Shown piece by piece: positions 1 through 11,030 of a DNA stretch of 64,000 nt; positions within the stretch are counted from its first letter, which is position 1; each line of letters starts with the position of its first letter. The stretch spans positions 88,339 to 152,338 of the forward strand of contig JADJVK010000005.1 of assembly GCA_016710625.1 (NCBI GenBank), in the 5' to 3' direction. Origin of the DNA: Saprospiraceae bacterium. GTDB lineage: Bacteria > Bacteroidota > Bacteroidia > Chitinophagales > Saprospiraceae. A program made the translations under genes and the position numbers. The notes beneath the pieces are model-generated. The model saw only the letters and a program-made list of their open reading frames with translations, had not been told where the DNA came from and did not search any database.

Positions 1-1
1 A

Positions 2-919
2 GAAACTAACTCTGACAAAGTGCTGTCTTTAGCCAATGAATTGCAGCCCAATTTACTCATTATTGACTCCATCCAAACCATTTCGTCTCCTTATATCGAA
101 TCCACTCCAGGTAGTGTTTCTCAGGTGAGAGAATGTGCTAGTGAGTTACAGCGATTTGCAAAAGAGACTGGGATACCTGTTTTCATTATTGGTCACATCA
201 CCAAAGAAGGCACTTTGGCAGGTCCAAAGCTTTTGGAACATATTGTGGATGTTGTTCTGCAATTCGAAGGGGAGCAACATTATACTTATCGGATTCTGAG
301 AACCCTAAAGAATAGATTTGGCTCTACGGATGAATTGGGCATCTACGAAATGCAAGCCAATGGGCTTAGAGAAGTGAGTAATCCTTCTGAATTACTTTTG
401 TCTCAAAAAGATGAAGATTTGAGTGGAAGTGCCATCGCTGCCACAGTGGAAGGTATGCGGCCAATGCTAATTGAAACACAGGCATTGGTTAGCAAAGCAG
501 TCTATGGCAACCCACAAAGGTCGGCGACTGGGTTTGATTTGAGAAGATTAGGAATGTTATTGGCTGTCTTAGAAAAGCGATGTGGTTTCCAATTTGGGCA
601 AAACGATGTTTTTTTAAATATTGCTGGTGGCATCAGAGTGGATGACCCTGCTATAGATTTGGCTATCGTTAGTGCATTGGTTTCTTCTTTGGAGGACATT
701 TCTGTGCCATCAAAAGTCTGCTTTGCAGGAGAGGTCGGCTTGTCGGGAGAAATCAGAGCAGTCAATCGAATTGACCAAAGGATTCAGGAAGCAGACAGGC
801 TGGGATTTCAAGAAATTTATATCTCCAAATACAATAAAGGCTTGGATTTGAAAAAATATGGTATTCGAGTGGTGACTCTTGGAAAAGTAGAAGATTTATA
901 CCGAATTCTATTCAAATAA
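2..919 (+). CDS. radA: DNA repair protein RadA, 3' part (5' end outside window)
   Basis: RadA is a RecA-like ATPase of the bacterial cytoplasm that drives branch migration and helps process recombination intermediates. The frame is open from base 2, so the gene enters from the left; about 305 of the usual ~455 residues are present, and the N-terminal zinc finger and Walker A are missing. The RadA-specific KNRFG motif is encoded at about base 308, following a Walker B-like LLIIDSIQT segment near base 50. The last ~150 residues form the Lon-protease-like domain (IAGGIRVDDPAIDLAI, then FAGEVGLSGEIRAV) typical of the family. The GTG at base 20 is not a true start. Stop at 917-919; the next gene follows after 6 bp on the same strand. 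Identification is very secure. Confidence 0.96.
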   Translation, partial: ETNSDKVLSLANELQPNLLIIDSIQTISSPYIESTPGSVSQVRECASELQRFAKETGIPVFIIGHITKEGTLAGPKLLEHIVDVVLQFEGEQHYTYRILRTLKNRFGSTDELGIYEMQANGLREVSNPSELLLSQKDEDLSGSAIAATVEGMRPMLIETQALVSKAVYGNPQRSATGFDLRRLGMLLAVLEKRCGFQFGQNDVFLNIAGGIRVDDPAIDLAIVSALVSSLEDISVPSKVCFAGEVGLSGEIRAVNRIDQRIQEADRLGFQEIYISKYNKGLDLKKYGIRVVTLGKVEDLYRILFK

Positions 920-925
920 GAAATT

Positions 926-1567
926 ATGCAATCAGAGATAAAAACTTTGCCTTCTCCAAATGAAATAGAAAATATCATTTTTGATTTAGGGAATGTGCTC
1001 ATCGACATCGACATTGATGCTACAAAAAGAGCTTTTGATAAAATAATTAGAGAAGATGTTGCTCCCAAACTAATTCACGACCTATTCCTACAATATGAAG
1101 TGGGTTTGTTTGAAGAATCTACATTTGTCCATGAAATTTCGGTTTTTTGCAAAAAAGAGATTTCTCATCAACAAATAATTGATGCTTGGAATGAAATTTT
1201 GGTGGGTGCAAATCCTAAAAGATGGGATTTTCTGAAAAAATTAAGAAAGAAATATCGCCTTTTTGTCTTGAGTAATACGAATGCCACCCATATCGATTGG
1301 GTACACAATGATTTGAAAGTCAACCACAATATTGACAATTTTGAAGGTTTTTTTGAAGTAGTCTATTACTCTCATGAATTAAAAAAAAGGAAACCCAATT
1401 TGGATATTTACTTAAAAATAATCGAGTTAGAAAATTTTGATCCGAAAAAGACACTTTTTATTGATGACAATTTAGACAATATCCTTGCCGCAAAAAGGAC
1501 AGGTCTTCATGTGTACCACCACACCATTGGAGCTGAAATCATAGAAGTTTTATCGGATTGGATATAG
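926..1567 (+). CDS. HAD-superfamily phosphatase, YihX-like
   Basis: A 213-residue haloacid-dehalogenase subfamily IA hydrolase. Motif I is IIFDLGNVLIDIDID with nucleophile Asp20; the usual second Asp is Gly, exactly as in E. coli YihX (glucose-1-phosphatase). Motif II is LSNTNATH, the motif III lysine is in KKRKPNLDIY, and motif IV is LFIDDNLDN. Length and motif spacing match YihX throughout, so a small sugar-phosphate substrate is a reasonable inference, but specificity cannot be read from sequence. It starts 6 bp after radA and probably is co-transcribed with it. It ends 4 bp before the converging DUF5916 gene. Confidence 0.85.
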   Translation: MQSEIKTLPSPNEIENIIFDLGNVLIDIDIDATKRAFDKIIREDVAPKLIHDLFLQYEVGLFEESTFVHEISVFCKKEISHQQIIDAWNEILVGANPKRWDFLKKLRKKYRLFVLSNTNATHIDWVHNDLKVNHNIDNFEGFFEVVYYSHELKKRKPNLDIYLKIIELENFDPKKTLFIDDNLDNILAAKRTGLHVYHHTIGAEIIEVLSDWI

Positions 1568-1571
1568 TATT

Positions 1572-4052
1572 TTACTTAAATTTTATTTTCTTAAAACTTT
1601 GATAATCAATGAAATATACCAATTTTATCGAAAAATTATTATTTTGCGGCAAGGTTCCCAAAGCTTTGATAGTTTCCAAATATTTGAATTGATAATCTTT
1701 GCTGCCACTTATAGAGTTTTTGTAAGCAACTATCATATCACTTCCTGGAGCAAAACGCCAAGTATAAATCAAATCGATGTTAAAAAAATTGTACACACCA
1801 CTATACAAAGGTGCTTCTGAAGTATTTAAAGATTCAATTCCTCCAGTTTCATTTAATTCATAAATAGATTTGTAATTTACTTTTGTCCAATAGTATCTTC
1901 CGACCAAAGAGAGATTCATTTTGCTGTTAAAAGTATATTTCGCCGTCAAGAGATGTTCGTAGGTATTTACATTTCTTTTACCAAAAACCAATTTATTTGG
2001 GTCGATTGAAGAATTTAAAGGTGGAAAAGTACGTCCCACATCGTTTAGTGCATTTGCAAAATTGATATCATAAATAAAACTGAGGTGGTCATTCAATCTC
2101 CATCTTGGACTCAGGCTATAAGTGTAAGTTTCCCTAGCCAGTTCATCAACTTTCCTGTAATAAAAATCAAAGTCAATTGCTACTTTTTTTCTGTAGTCAC
2201 TAGATCCCCAACCTCCAATTTTATAATTTCTGGGAATAAAATAATAACGAGAGAAGTCGGTAGTCCTAGGCTCGAAATAATCGTTCGTTCCGATGGGTTC
2301 CACATATCCAATAAAACTATAGGCAAAGAATTTTTTGGTCATTGCAAAATAAGTTGCATTGAAATACATAGTGTTATAAACATCTGGCTTTTGAAGACGG
2401 GTGTAATTTCCAGTTAAATTTACACTCCATTTCACATTGTGCTTTTTGGGTTTGAAGTCGATATACGTTAAAGAACCTCTGACTGACCGTTCATTGGGGC
2501 TATACAAATAACCCAAATCATTCGGATTATAATTGTGGCTTTCTTCGTTATAAGCAGTATTCCACTGCCAATTTCCATTTGTTTTCTGTACATTCAAAGA
2601 ATACTGGTAGCCAATATCGTTTTTTAGGGGGTTAAATCTTTGGCTTAATGCCGAGTTTCCACTGATGGCATAGGCATTTGATTTGTTTCTCAACGTAAAA
2701 AGCAATCCGCTGACATTGGCATCTTGCACTGAACCATTCCGTAAAACATTGGTATTTACGAAGGTGATTGAAGAATTATTTTTTAGATTTTGATCCAAAA
2801 CAATCACATTGTAATTTACCAAGGGGCTGGTCTGAATTTTTCGATTAGTATTGTCATCAAGATTGTGAATTGTGGCATAAGTTGCTCCAGTGATCGCATT
2901 GAAAACGCCCAATCCCAGCCCATTATTGAGCCTTCCAGAAACTTTTGTAGCATTCAAAACGGGAGTGGTGGAAGGGTTATTTGTCACTTCTTCGTTGTTT
3001 TTCAAATCAGAAAAAGCTGAAGAATAGTTGATAGGCGTAGCTCCAATCCTTCTGGAATAGAATAGATTGCCTTTATTAAATAACTCTGTCCCCTCCGTAA
3101 AAAATGGTCTATTCTCCTGAAAACGAACTTCGTAGGGCGTCAAATTAAATACTCGATTATCGAACTGAACCTGACCGAAATCAGGAATCAAAGTCATATC
3201 CAAAGTGAAAGCATCATTGATGCCATACTTGATGTCCATACCAGCATTTATGTTCGAATTCCAAATATTCGGAGTCGAAGGATCTTTGTAATGATTGGCA
3301 TAGCTGGCAAGAAATGGATTGAACTGCAATCTCGTTGCCGACTGAATATTCTCCAAATTCGTCAAGGTGCCAGATTGATTGATCACCCCTCTGACAGTGG
3401 GCAAAATGGTATTCCAAGAAGATTTTTCTCTTGATCTTCTGATATTTCTAAAAAAATTGATATTCCAATTTTGATTTTGTTGGGTCTTGAATCGCAGGGC
3501 AGAATAAGGTATTTTCATTTCGCAAACCCAGCCATTTGTGGTGATTTGAGCTGCCGACGACCATACCGCATCCCAAGTAACGTCCTCTGTGTAATCGCTC
3601 AATCCGCTAGGTATTCCTGAAAATTTTGCATCAAATTGAATGCCTGCTGGGGTCAAAATAAATTCAACACCATTTATTCCATCTTGGTAGGCATCAATGA
3701 TGACCCCGAACCAATCGGTATTCCCTAGTCTGTCCCTTTGCGAAAGTTCGTTCAAAATACTATCTGGGTGGCTATCTTTCAAAAAAGCACTAATATATAA
3801 TGCTTCATTATCATAAAGAATTTTGATTTCGGATGGTTGAGAAGGTTTTTCTCCTGGTATAGGTTCGATATTGGTGAATTCATTAGCGATGTCAGCATTT
3901 TGCCATTCTGGCTCATCCAGTTTCGCATCTATTTTTATTTTGCTTTGAATTTTAGTTGCCGCCATAGATTTTGTGTCTCCCAAATATTGGGCAGCAGCAT
4001 GAAAAACCAGCCAAAAAGTACAAAAAACGAATCCAACAATTCTTTTATTCAT
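1572..4052 (-). CDS. DUF5916 outer-membrane protein with N-terminal CBM9-like domain
   Basis: An 826-residue exported protein: signal peptide ending about residue 21 (VFHAAAQ), then a carbohydrate-binding family 9-like domain at about residues 30-210 (KIDAKLDEPEWQNA; DWFGVIIDAYQDGINGVEF). After it comes the long aromatic, strand-rich DUF5916 region that is predicted to form an outer-membrane barrel (FQENRPFFTEGTELF at about residue 310). The C-terminus IDYQSFKKIKFK is shared with its neighbour. In the family, CBM9-DUF5916 proteins are common in Bacteroidota but lack a settled function; binding or import of a glycan or other polymer is only a guess. It lies 46 bp downstream of its paralogue on the same strand, which suggests tandem duplication. 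A TATATTTG -7-like box lies at 4070-4077 but I see no good -33 partner. Confidence 0.85.
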   Translation of the reverse strand: MNKRIVGFVFCTFWLVFHAAAQYLGDTKSMAATKIQSKIKIDAKLDEPEWQNADIANEFTNIEPIPGEKPSQPSEIKILYDNEALYISAFLKDSHPDSILNELSQRDRLGNTDWFGVIIDAYQDGINGVEFILTPAGIQFDAKFSGIPSGLSDYTEDVTWDAVWSSAAQITTNGWVCEMKIPYSALRFKTQQNQNWNINFFRNIRRSREKSSWNTILPTVRGVINQSGTLTNLENIQSATRLQFNPFLASYANHYKDPSTPNIWNSNINAGMDIKYGINDAFTLDMTLIPDFGQVQFDNRVFNLTPYEVRFQENRPFFTEGTELFNKGNLFYSRRIGATPINYSSAFSDLKNNEEVTNNPSTTPVLNATKVSGRLNNGLGLGVFNAITGATYATIHNLDDNTNRKIQTSPLVNYNVIVLDQNLKNNSSITFVNTNVLRNGSVQDANVSGLLFTLRNKSNAYAISGNSALSQRFNPLKNDIGYQYSLNVQKTNGNWQWNTAYNEESHNYNPNDLGYLYSPNERSVRGSLTYIDFKPKKHNVKWSVNLTGNYTRLQKPDVYNTMYFNATYFAMTKKFFAYSFIGYVEPIGTNDYFEPRTTDFSRYYFIPRNYKIGGWGSSDYRKKVAIDFDFYYRKVDELARETYTYSLSPRWRLNDHLSFIYDINFANALNDVGRTFPPLNSSIDPNKLVFGKRNVNTYEHLLTAKYTFNSKMNLSLVGRYYWTKVNYKSIYELNETGGIESLNTSEAPLYSGVYNFFNIDLIYTWRFAPGSDMIVAYKNSISGSKDYQFKYLETIKALGTLPQNNNFSIKLVYFIDYQSFKKIKFK

Positions 4053-4098
4053 TCTTTTATATTGAAAGACAAATATAACGATTGAAAATAATATTAGT

Positions 4099-6465
4099 TT
4101 AATGGTATAACATCTTTTCTCTAACTGATTGATAATCTAACCAGTAACTAATTTTAAGATTTAAATTTTGATTCAATACATTTGATTTGAAAATTAACCC
4201 AAAATCATTAATCATATGTTGATAATTTATGGTCAAATCGCTTCCAGGGGCAAATCTATAAAATAAATTGAGCCCAATATCATTAAAATTAGATTTGTCG
4301 TTTTTTAACGCAAATTGATTATTTGGTTTCAGTTCTCCATTTGAAGCATAATTAAAGGATTGAATAGGGGTGAGAAAATTAATATTATTTTTAAAATATA
4401 ACTGAAAATTTAAATTTTTATTAATTGTATATTTCACTTTTAAAACCTGGTTATATTCCTCTTTTTTATTAAGCTCAATATAATTTAAATCTTTAAAATC
4501 AACTACAACATATTTATATTCTAGGTAATTGGAGTAGATATATAAATAAAAATTATAATCAAAACTCAGCCTGTTATTCACCTGAAAATGAGGGTTGACT
4601 TTCAATTCTATATCTTTAGATTTATATTCATTTTTATAATTTCTCATTAAGAATTCATACTTTATATATATTTTTTTCCTAATATCACTAATAATTTCAA
4701 CTGAAAAGTCATTATTTTTATATTTGCTAATATTGGTTAAGTTTAAAGATGATAGTTCAAATGGACTCATACTATACCTTAATGAAATATTCCAATAAAA
4801 CTTGGTCAATACATTGAATGAGGCAGCTATTTTGTTACGACTAAACCAATTATCTATACCTAACAGAGCAGCTATGCTTGCAGACCATCTATTGACATTG
4901 ATTTTAGGGGTATAATCTGTAAAGGAAACCTCATTAAAAAGGTATTCATATTTTATATTTGAATTTTTTTGAAAGTTAAATAAATTATTATCAATCAAAT
5001 AATTGGATTGCCATGTCCAATTACCACTAATTTTTGCTATACCAAGGTTATAACTTTCAAAATAATCAATTGTATTATTTGTTTTTGAATTGGATAAATT
5101 AGCTAATCCGAAAAGGGAATACATATTTTTTTTACTATTCAAATTGAATTTCAACCCCGTTGAATTAAAATCACTATTATTTCCACCTCTTTTTAAATTA
5201 TTATTAAAAATAGAAATAGACGAATTATTTTTTAAATTTTGGTCAACTGAGATTGAATTATAATTTGCCATTGAATAGACACCCTTTATTTCAGTCTTTA
5301 GTGTACTCAAATTTACCACTCTAGCCTCAGAAACATCAGTAATGGAATTAAAAATATTAACTCCAAGCCCATTATTAAATCTACCATTAATATTTACTGC
5401 ATTTATGAGTCTAGAAAATTTAGGATTTGATTCAATAATAATTCCAGGGATTCTATTTTCAATCAAATAATAATTATCTCCAATATAATCAAAAAAAATA
5501 TTTTTGTTGTTATTATTATCTGATGATTCACTATTGAAATAGCTTGTACCTTTAAAATCCTTACCGAAAGGAACAAATTTCAAAATATCCTCTTTTATTT
5601 CAATACCAACATCAGGCATTAAATTCATGTCCACTGTGAAAGCACTGTTTATTCCAAACTTAACATCTCCTCCAATGGCTAAATTTGTTACCTTTTCAGA
5701 TTCATTAGCAATCGTTTGTTTTTTAGAAGTGCTGTATAAATAAGGATTTAGATGAATCCTTGGTCTACTTTGTTCAATAGAAATATTGGATAAGATGCCA
5801 CTTTGGTTGACAATGCCACTAATGGCTGGCTGAATAGGATTCCAAGAACTCAACTCCCCTGTCCTTCCAATAGCCCTAAAAAAATTGATATTCCAGTTTT
5901 GGTTCGGTTTGGTTTTATATCTTAGTGCTGCATAGGGAATCATCATTTCACACACCCAACCATCTTTGGTAATTTTAACCGCAGATTTCCAAACGGCATT
6001 CCATTTAGGATCGAAATTTGAAGTGTTCGTCACTTTCGAATCAATTTGGATTCCTGAGGCAGTCACTTTGAATTCCACTGCATGAATGCCATCCTGATAG
6101 GTGTCGATGAGGACCGAAAACCAATCTGTATTTCCTACCTCATCCCTTTGAGTCAATTCTTTCAAAATCAACTTTGGGTCAGCATCATTCATCACAGCGC
6201 CAATATAAATGCCTTCGTGGTCATTTAAAACTTTTACTGTTGTAGTTTGAGCTGAAATTTCTCTTGGATCAGGGAAGTAATTGGAAAAATTATTTGCAGT
6301 CGAAGCGTTTTGCCAATCTTTTTCATCGAGTACTCCATCAATATCTATAGAAGCAACAGTTTTTGTAATGGAAAGCTCCTTATTTATAGCACTATTTTGA
6401 GCAAAAAGTGAAATTGAAGCAAATAGGATTGCAATAAAAGTTAGTCTTTTCAAGAAGTTACACAT
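4099..6465 (-). CDS. DUF5916 outer-membrane protein, tandem paralogue
   Basis: A 788-residue paralogue of the adjacent DUF5916 protein. Signal peptide to about residue 22 (ISLFAQ), CBM9-like region (IDGVLDEKDWQNASTANNF; DWFSVLIDTYQDGIHAVEF), then the barrel region. The N-terminal third and the last ~40 residues (FYRFAPGSDLTINYQH, WLDYQSVREKM) align closely with the neighbour, while the middle has drifted strongly and is rich in Asn, Lys and Ile, matching a lower GC content. The FFTEGTELF segment of the neighbour is not recognisable here; a shorter KNIFFDY segment stands in its place. The fast divergence of the barrel with a conserved CBM9-like domain suggests different ligands at the surface, but this is inference. 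Confidence 0.83.
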   Translation of the reverse strand: MCNFLKRLTFIAILFASISLFAQNSAINKELSITKTVASIDIDGVLDEKDWQNASTANNFSNYFPDPREISAQTTTVKVLNDHEGIYIGAVMNDADPKLILKELTQRDEVGNTDWFSVLIDTYQDGIHAVEFKVTASGIQIDSKVTNTSNFDPKWNAVWKSAVKITKDGWVCEMMIPYAALRYKTKPNQNWNINFFRAIGRTGELSSWNPIQPAISGIVNQSGILSNISIEQSRPRIHLNPYLYSTSKKQTIANESEKVTNLAIGGDVKFGINSAFTVDMNLMPDVGIEIKEDILKFVPFGKDFKGTSYFNSESSDNNNNKNIFFDYIGDNYYLIENRIPGIIIESNPKFSRLINAVNINGRFNNGLGVNIFNSITDVSEARVVNLSTLKTEIKGVYSMANYNSISVDQNLKNNSSISIFNNNLKRGGNNSDFNSTGLKFNLNSKKNMYSLFGLANLSNSKTNNTIDYFESYNLGIAKISGNWTWQSNYLIDNNLFNFQKNSNIKYEYLFNEVSFTDYTPKINVNRWSASIAALLGIDNWFSRNKIAASFNVLTKFYWNISLRYSMSPFELSSLNLTNISKYKNNDFSVEIISDIRKKIYIKYEFLMRNYKNEYKSKDIELKVNPHFQVNNRLSFDYNFYLYIYSNYLEYKYVVVDFKDLNYIELNKKEEYNQVLKVKYTINKNLNFQLYFKNNINFLTPIQSFNYASNGELKPNNQFALKNDKSNFNDIGLNLFYRFAPGSDLTINYQHMINDFGLIFKSNVLNQNLNLKISYWLDYQSVREKMLYH

Positions 6466-6867
6466 GTCTTTTTGTAATTTGGTACTAAATTACCTCAACT
6501 TTCTTAAAATAAAATGGATTGTATGAAAAAAATTCAAGAGATGGGATTATATGCTAATTCTAAGCTTATATAAAAAGTCAAAAGTTTCTTTCATGACTTG
6601 TTTGAGTATTTTTTAATAGAAATTAAATAATAATAATGATATGAATTCTAATATTTTAATCAATTAAATTTCGCTATAAAATAAAAATTTCTAAATTTAT
6701 AACTTAAAGAATTTTAACACTATATTTTTGAAAAAAATTTAATTTAAACAAAAAACTTAAAAATACTACCTTGCAACATAAATATATTAAAGGCAGCAAT
6801 AGCAGTCAATGAGCTTCTTTCAAAGAAAATCATAACAATAATAAATGATAATTGAATACAATTAAAT
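6466..6867. other. AT-rich intergenic region between divergent genes
   Basis: About 400 bp separating divergent genes, so it must hold promoters in both directions. A TATTTTTG box at 6723-6730 and TACCTTGC at 6767-6774 resemble the Bacteroidota -7 element on the plus strand, but neither has a TTG at the right distance. No ORF, RNA gene or repeat is visible. Confidence 0.4.
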
Positions 6868-7500
6868 ATGGAAAATAATACTTTTTTTAATAGGAATGTT
6901 GTTTTAATTGGCTTGATCATTTCAATAATTTTTTTAATTATTGCAGCATTATCTTATCCTGGGGGGAATCCCAAAAATATGAATTCCATTGGATATAGTT
7001 TCACCGAAAATTATATAAGTAATTTATTAGAGTATAAAGCAGTAAATGGTGCCACTAATACTGCAAGACCTTATGGAATAATTGGTGTAGTAATTTTAGG
7101 ACTTAGTTCAGGATTTGCATTTGTTAGACTATCTCGAAAAGTTGAACTTAAAAAATTCTCAATTGTAATAAAGTATTTAGGAATTATCTTAATTTTTCTA
7201 TCTTCACTAATCACGATTCCATCCCTACATGACATTATGGTAACCATGAGTAGCATTTTTACTTTATTATTAGTTTTTTATGTTACAATTTTGCTAATTA
7301 AATCTAAACTTCAAGTTCTCAAATTTACTTCGATAGTCTTATTGGTTATTTTTTATGCCGCTGCATATATGTATTTTACTAAGACAGGCTTAGATTATTT
7401 GCCATTAGTACAAAAGATAATTCATATCCTTCAAATAGTATGGATTTTAGGACTTGAATATGCAACTAATAAAAAAGATTTTGACCATATAAAAAGCTAA
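6868..7500 (+). CDS. Six-helix integral membrane protein (DUF998-like)
   Basis: A 210-residue hydrophobic protein with about six transmembrane helices: residues 10-29, 64-85, 102-121, 125-146, 153-170 and 180-197 by hydrophobicity. The layout, with a polar loop between helices 1 and 2 (GYSFTENYISNLLEY) and no extracytoplasmic domain, resembles DUF998 membrane proteins, but I see no diagnostic motif. It stands alone with ~300 bp of AT-rich sequence on each side. Function unknown. Confidence 0.6.
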   Translation: MENNTFFNRNVVLIGLIISIIFLIIAALSYPGGNPKNMNSIGYSFTENYISNLLEYKAVNGATNTARPYGIIGVVILGLSSGFAFVRLSRKVELKKFSIVIKYLGIILIFLSSLITIPSLHDIMVTMSSIFTLLLVFYVTILLIKSKLQVLKFTSIVLLVIFYAAAYMYFTKTGLDYLPLVQKIIHILQIVWILGLEYATNKKDFDHIKS

Positions 7501-7807
7501 TCTGATGAAAAAAAACTTATTAAAACCATTGGAATGAAGTTATTAATTGAATAGTTCATCAATATTAATGAAGTGATTTAGTTCAGATATGATTTTATAA
7601 AATATCCTAAGTATAAAAAAACCAAATTTATTTCAGCAAAGAATTTTAAATTACTTAAGAAGTATCGATACTACAATATAGGCTAAAATCGCTCTCTAAG
7701 CACCTCTATATGAAGCCTTTGAATCAAGCAGTATTTCATTAACTTTAGTATTTTTTTAATTAAGAATCCTTTTAATTCAACAAATCTTTTCTTAAAATTT
7801 TACTTCA
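7501..7807. other. Intergenic region without recognised features
   Basis: 307 bp between converging genes. AT-rich, with scattered stop codons in all frames. I see no convincing terminator hairpin, tRNA, repeat or small ORF. Confidence 0.4.
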
Positions 7808-10800
7808 CTAATTCACCACCACTTTCTTAAAATAATATTGATTGTTTGAATAAACTTTTATCCAATACATCCCTTTTGGATAGTTGGTCAGATTTACTCT
7901 TCCTCTATTTGAGTTACCAACTTGAAAGGATGCAGCTTCCATAATATATTGACCTGTGCTATTATAAATCTGAAAAGCTAAATCCTCCTCATAAAATTTC
8001 CCACTAAAAATGATTTCAAAAAAACCATTCGTTGGGTTTGGAACAATATCTAATGAGACTGTTTTATTTTCTAATTCTTGATTAGCAGTTACTCCCAATA
8101 GCACTGTCAAACTATCCGTACACCCTCTGTCATCTTTCACTTTGATAGTATAAATCCCTTTTTCCAAGTTACTGAAAATGTTACTTTTCCCTATCACATT
8201 ATTGATGCTGTACTCAAATGGTCCCGAGCCACCATTTATTTTGACTTCGATGATTCCATCTTTTGCATTTGGACTCGTAGGCAAAGTAGTATTTACACTG
8301 GCTTTTAAAGCACATTTGTTGGTGCAAAAATAATTGGATTCCTGAAAGCCAAAACTTGGATTGATGATACTGAAAAGCTTTCCAAGAGCATCACTTCTTA
8401 AAAAATAGGTGCCACTGACCATACCATCACCTCTGCTATCAAACAAATTGAAGGTAAAACACTCATCTTTGGGCAAACAAATTTTATGTTTATACAATTT
8501 TGTTCCAATATCATAAGGTCCTCCAGCAGCCACTACTTTACCTTTGGAATCCACGAAATTCCAATAATTTTCAGTAGGATTGCTATTGGTAAAAAATGTC
8601 AAAGTTGTACTCAATAAATTAGTGTCATTCACAAAACTCAAATTCATTGTGTCATTCATGGTCCAAATCTCATTGGTTTCATTCACTTTTGTAGGAATAT
8701 AGCAAGCTGGTTCTGTCCATTTTGAATTGTATTTAATGTCAACTCAATTTCTTTATTATTATCTTTCAACAATGAAGCATAAACAGTTTTAGTGACTATT
8801 GTATCTGTATTCAGTTGATAACCAATTTGTAGTGTTCTGATGGTATCAAAACCACTATTATTCACAAACACTTTAAAAGTATGTGGATTACCACAGCTAT
8901 AATCTCCCAAGTCTTTTACATCAGTTATCGCAGCGTCAATCATCGGTCTATGACTGATTACAGCATTCAATGTGTCATTGTTTGGGTAATTATCGCTTAA
9001 TAAACTTGTGAAAAACTTGAATTTATAATCTTTATATTGATCAAAATTAAAAGATTGATTGAAGGTATAGTACATTGAAGAATCAACTGGTAATATCGAA
9101 TTAATCGTTTCCTTTAGGATATTTCCATTTTCATCCACTAGACCTACTACAAAATTTTTCAGATCTTTTTTTCCAAAATTCTTTACTTGTATGGTTATTT
9201 GTTCCGAATTTGTCAATTTATCTGACGATTTAGGATTAACCACTACAACTGGGCTTAGGTCATTTTCTGATTGGTTCATTCTGAATTGAACAATTTTCGT
9301 TGCCCACTGACCATTCGAATTCATATATTCCCCTGTAAACCAAAACATTGAAGAATCCACTGGATCCACCGACATATGGTGATAATCGCCCCATCTTTCG
9401 GTGCCGCTGTTGGATAATCCAGTTGCAAACTGGTACTCATTTGCACCCATTTCACCTAATGGATCGCTATTTCTTCTCCCAACATACCTTAATGATGGAT
9501 AAGAAGATTTATTTAAAACAGAATAAGCTAAAGCGATATTTCCAAAACCATCAATGGAAATGCTGGGATAGAATCGGTCGCTACTATCTGGTGAAAAAGT
9601 TCCTTGCTGATAGATAGACCAATCATTTTTCCCTTGTTTTCTCAGTTCGTACCATCGGATTCCTGCATGAGCTACATTTTTGTCATTTACATTTACATTA
9701 TGGCAACAAACGACAGATTCGTAAGTCCCAAAATTTCTATAATTCAAACGAAAGGACAATAATTGATCAATTGCTGCAATATATCTGCCATTGGATTGTT
9801 GGATACATTCATTCCAGCCAATACAAATATCTGAATTAAAATCAGCAACAGGCAATTTGATTGGACCCATCATTAATGAATTTGACGGTTCTTTCCAATC
9901 CACCTTTAAATTGTATATCTGCAACCTATCTTTCTGGTCATCCCATTGATTATCAGCCACCTGCATTATCATCGGCAAACTATTTGGGTTTGCTCTCCCG
10001 TCCCAATCGACTCCCATAGCAATCTGAAAACCAATATTTAATCTAGGTATTCCAAATTGTAATTTTTGAGCCGTTTTACCTTCCAACATCGCACTTCTTT
10101 CCAATGCATATACAGGTTGCTCTCCCACATATTCATTGGTCGTAACATAATAACCATTATTCCAAATAAAAAATTTGGGGAAATCTGGGAAACTTGGTGT
10201 ATTTAATTCGTAAGCATACCAAGCTCCTAATGGGTTGGCACTTACAGATACTGCTATCAATAATTTATTCAAATCGGTTGTGCCCCTATCACACATCTCA
10301 GCAATCAACCATCGTTCAGCAGTTTCATCATATAGTACAATCGGGTCGCCTAATCCAATAACACCGAATTGCTTCCACAAACTATTTAAACTTGATTTTT
10401 TTCCAACTTTCTGCCCAGCTCTGTTGTACACTTGATAAACTGCACCGCCACCAGCATTCACCATTTGCATATAAAATTCCTTACCTATATCTCCCGATGG
10501 GTCTGGCGGTACTACATTTGTCATCGAAATTCCCTCTATCAACGAAGTGGGAAGTACATCATACTTATTATTTCTACCATTTTGAACCAAAGGATCTATC
10601 AACTTTTGATTCGGATATTTTATTCTAGAAAACCGCTTGAAATCATTATAAATTTCAGAAACAATTCCGTCTTCTTTATCATCTTGTTCAGCAGTAAAAT
10701 CTTCGTCCGGCAGGTTCGATAAAGGCATAGAAGTGCCAAGGCATTTCATCGTACTAATATTTTTAGGACCAGTAATGATGTAATCCTTATCTCTGATTTG

Positions 10801-10866
10801 AGCATTGCTTATTTGAAAAATAAATAGGAATAGGGTACATAACAGACTGTATCTAAAAAGAATCAT
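7808..10866 (-). CDS. Secreted protein with CARDB-like, SprB-like and T9SS type A sorting domains (frame interrupted once)
   Basis: One exported protein of about 1,019 residues, split by a frameshift near 8700-8712. The upstream frame (8683-10866, 727 codons) stops at 8683, while the other frame is open through the junction (YIPTKVNETNEIW) and runs to 7808. The total length, 3 x 1019 + 2, fits one missing base. Order: signal peptide (residues 1-22, FQISNAQ), a ~500-residue probable beta-propeller (VVPPDPSGDIGKEFYMQM; GDPIVLYDETAERWLIAEM), CARDB-like Ig domains (NNFGKKDLKNFVVGL type), a SprB-like repeat (INGGSGPFEYSIN), and a type A sorting domain (VPNPTNGFFEI ... YPKGMYWIKV). Type A tags direct export by the type IX system and surface attachment or release. 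Function of the propeller is unknown. A TAATTTTG box lies upstream on the minus strand at 10895-10902. Confidence 0.85.
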
Positions 10867-10968
10867 AGTAAAAGATTATGTATTCGATGAATCACAAAAT
10901 TAGTATAAAATAAATTAGGATTGCGAGAAAACTTAATATTTGAAAAATAGATGACAAATAATAGGTGT

Positions 10969-11005
10969 AAAAAACAACAAACCTGGAGTACTATTACCCC
11001 AGGTT
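10969..11005 (-). terminator. Intrinsic terminator of the small 11 kb unit
   Basis: On the minus strand the stem AACCTGG / CCAGGTT (11005-10999 with 10986-10980) is followed by a T run at 10974-10969. It sits 25 bp past the stop of the small ORF at 11031-11213 and upstream of the next minus-strand gene, so it closes a separate short transcript. Confidence 0.75.
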
Positions 11006-11030
11006 GTCAATGAAAAACATAAAATTACCC

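Noticed and set aside
20..22. GTG as the start of the first gene
   Set aside because: The frame is open to the window edge and the protein begins in the middle of the RadA ATPase domain.
8683..8686. GTGA overlap as translational coupling of two separate genes (7808 and 8683)
   Set aside because: The downstream frame is open upstream of the GTG, the second product would lack a signal peptide, and one missing base makes a single T9SS protein.
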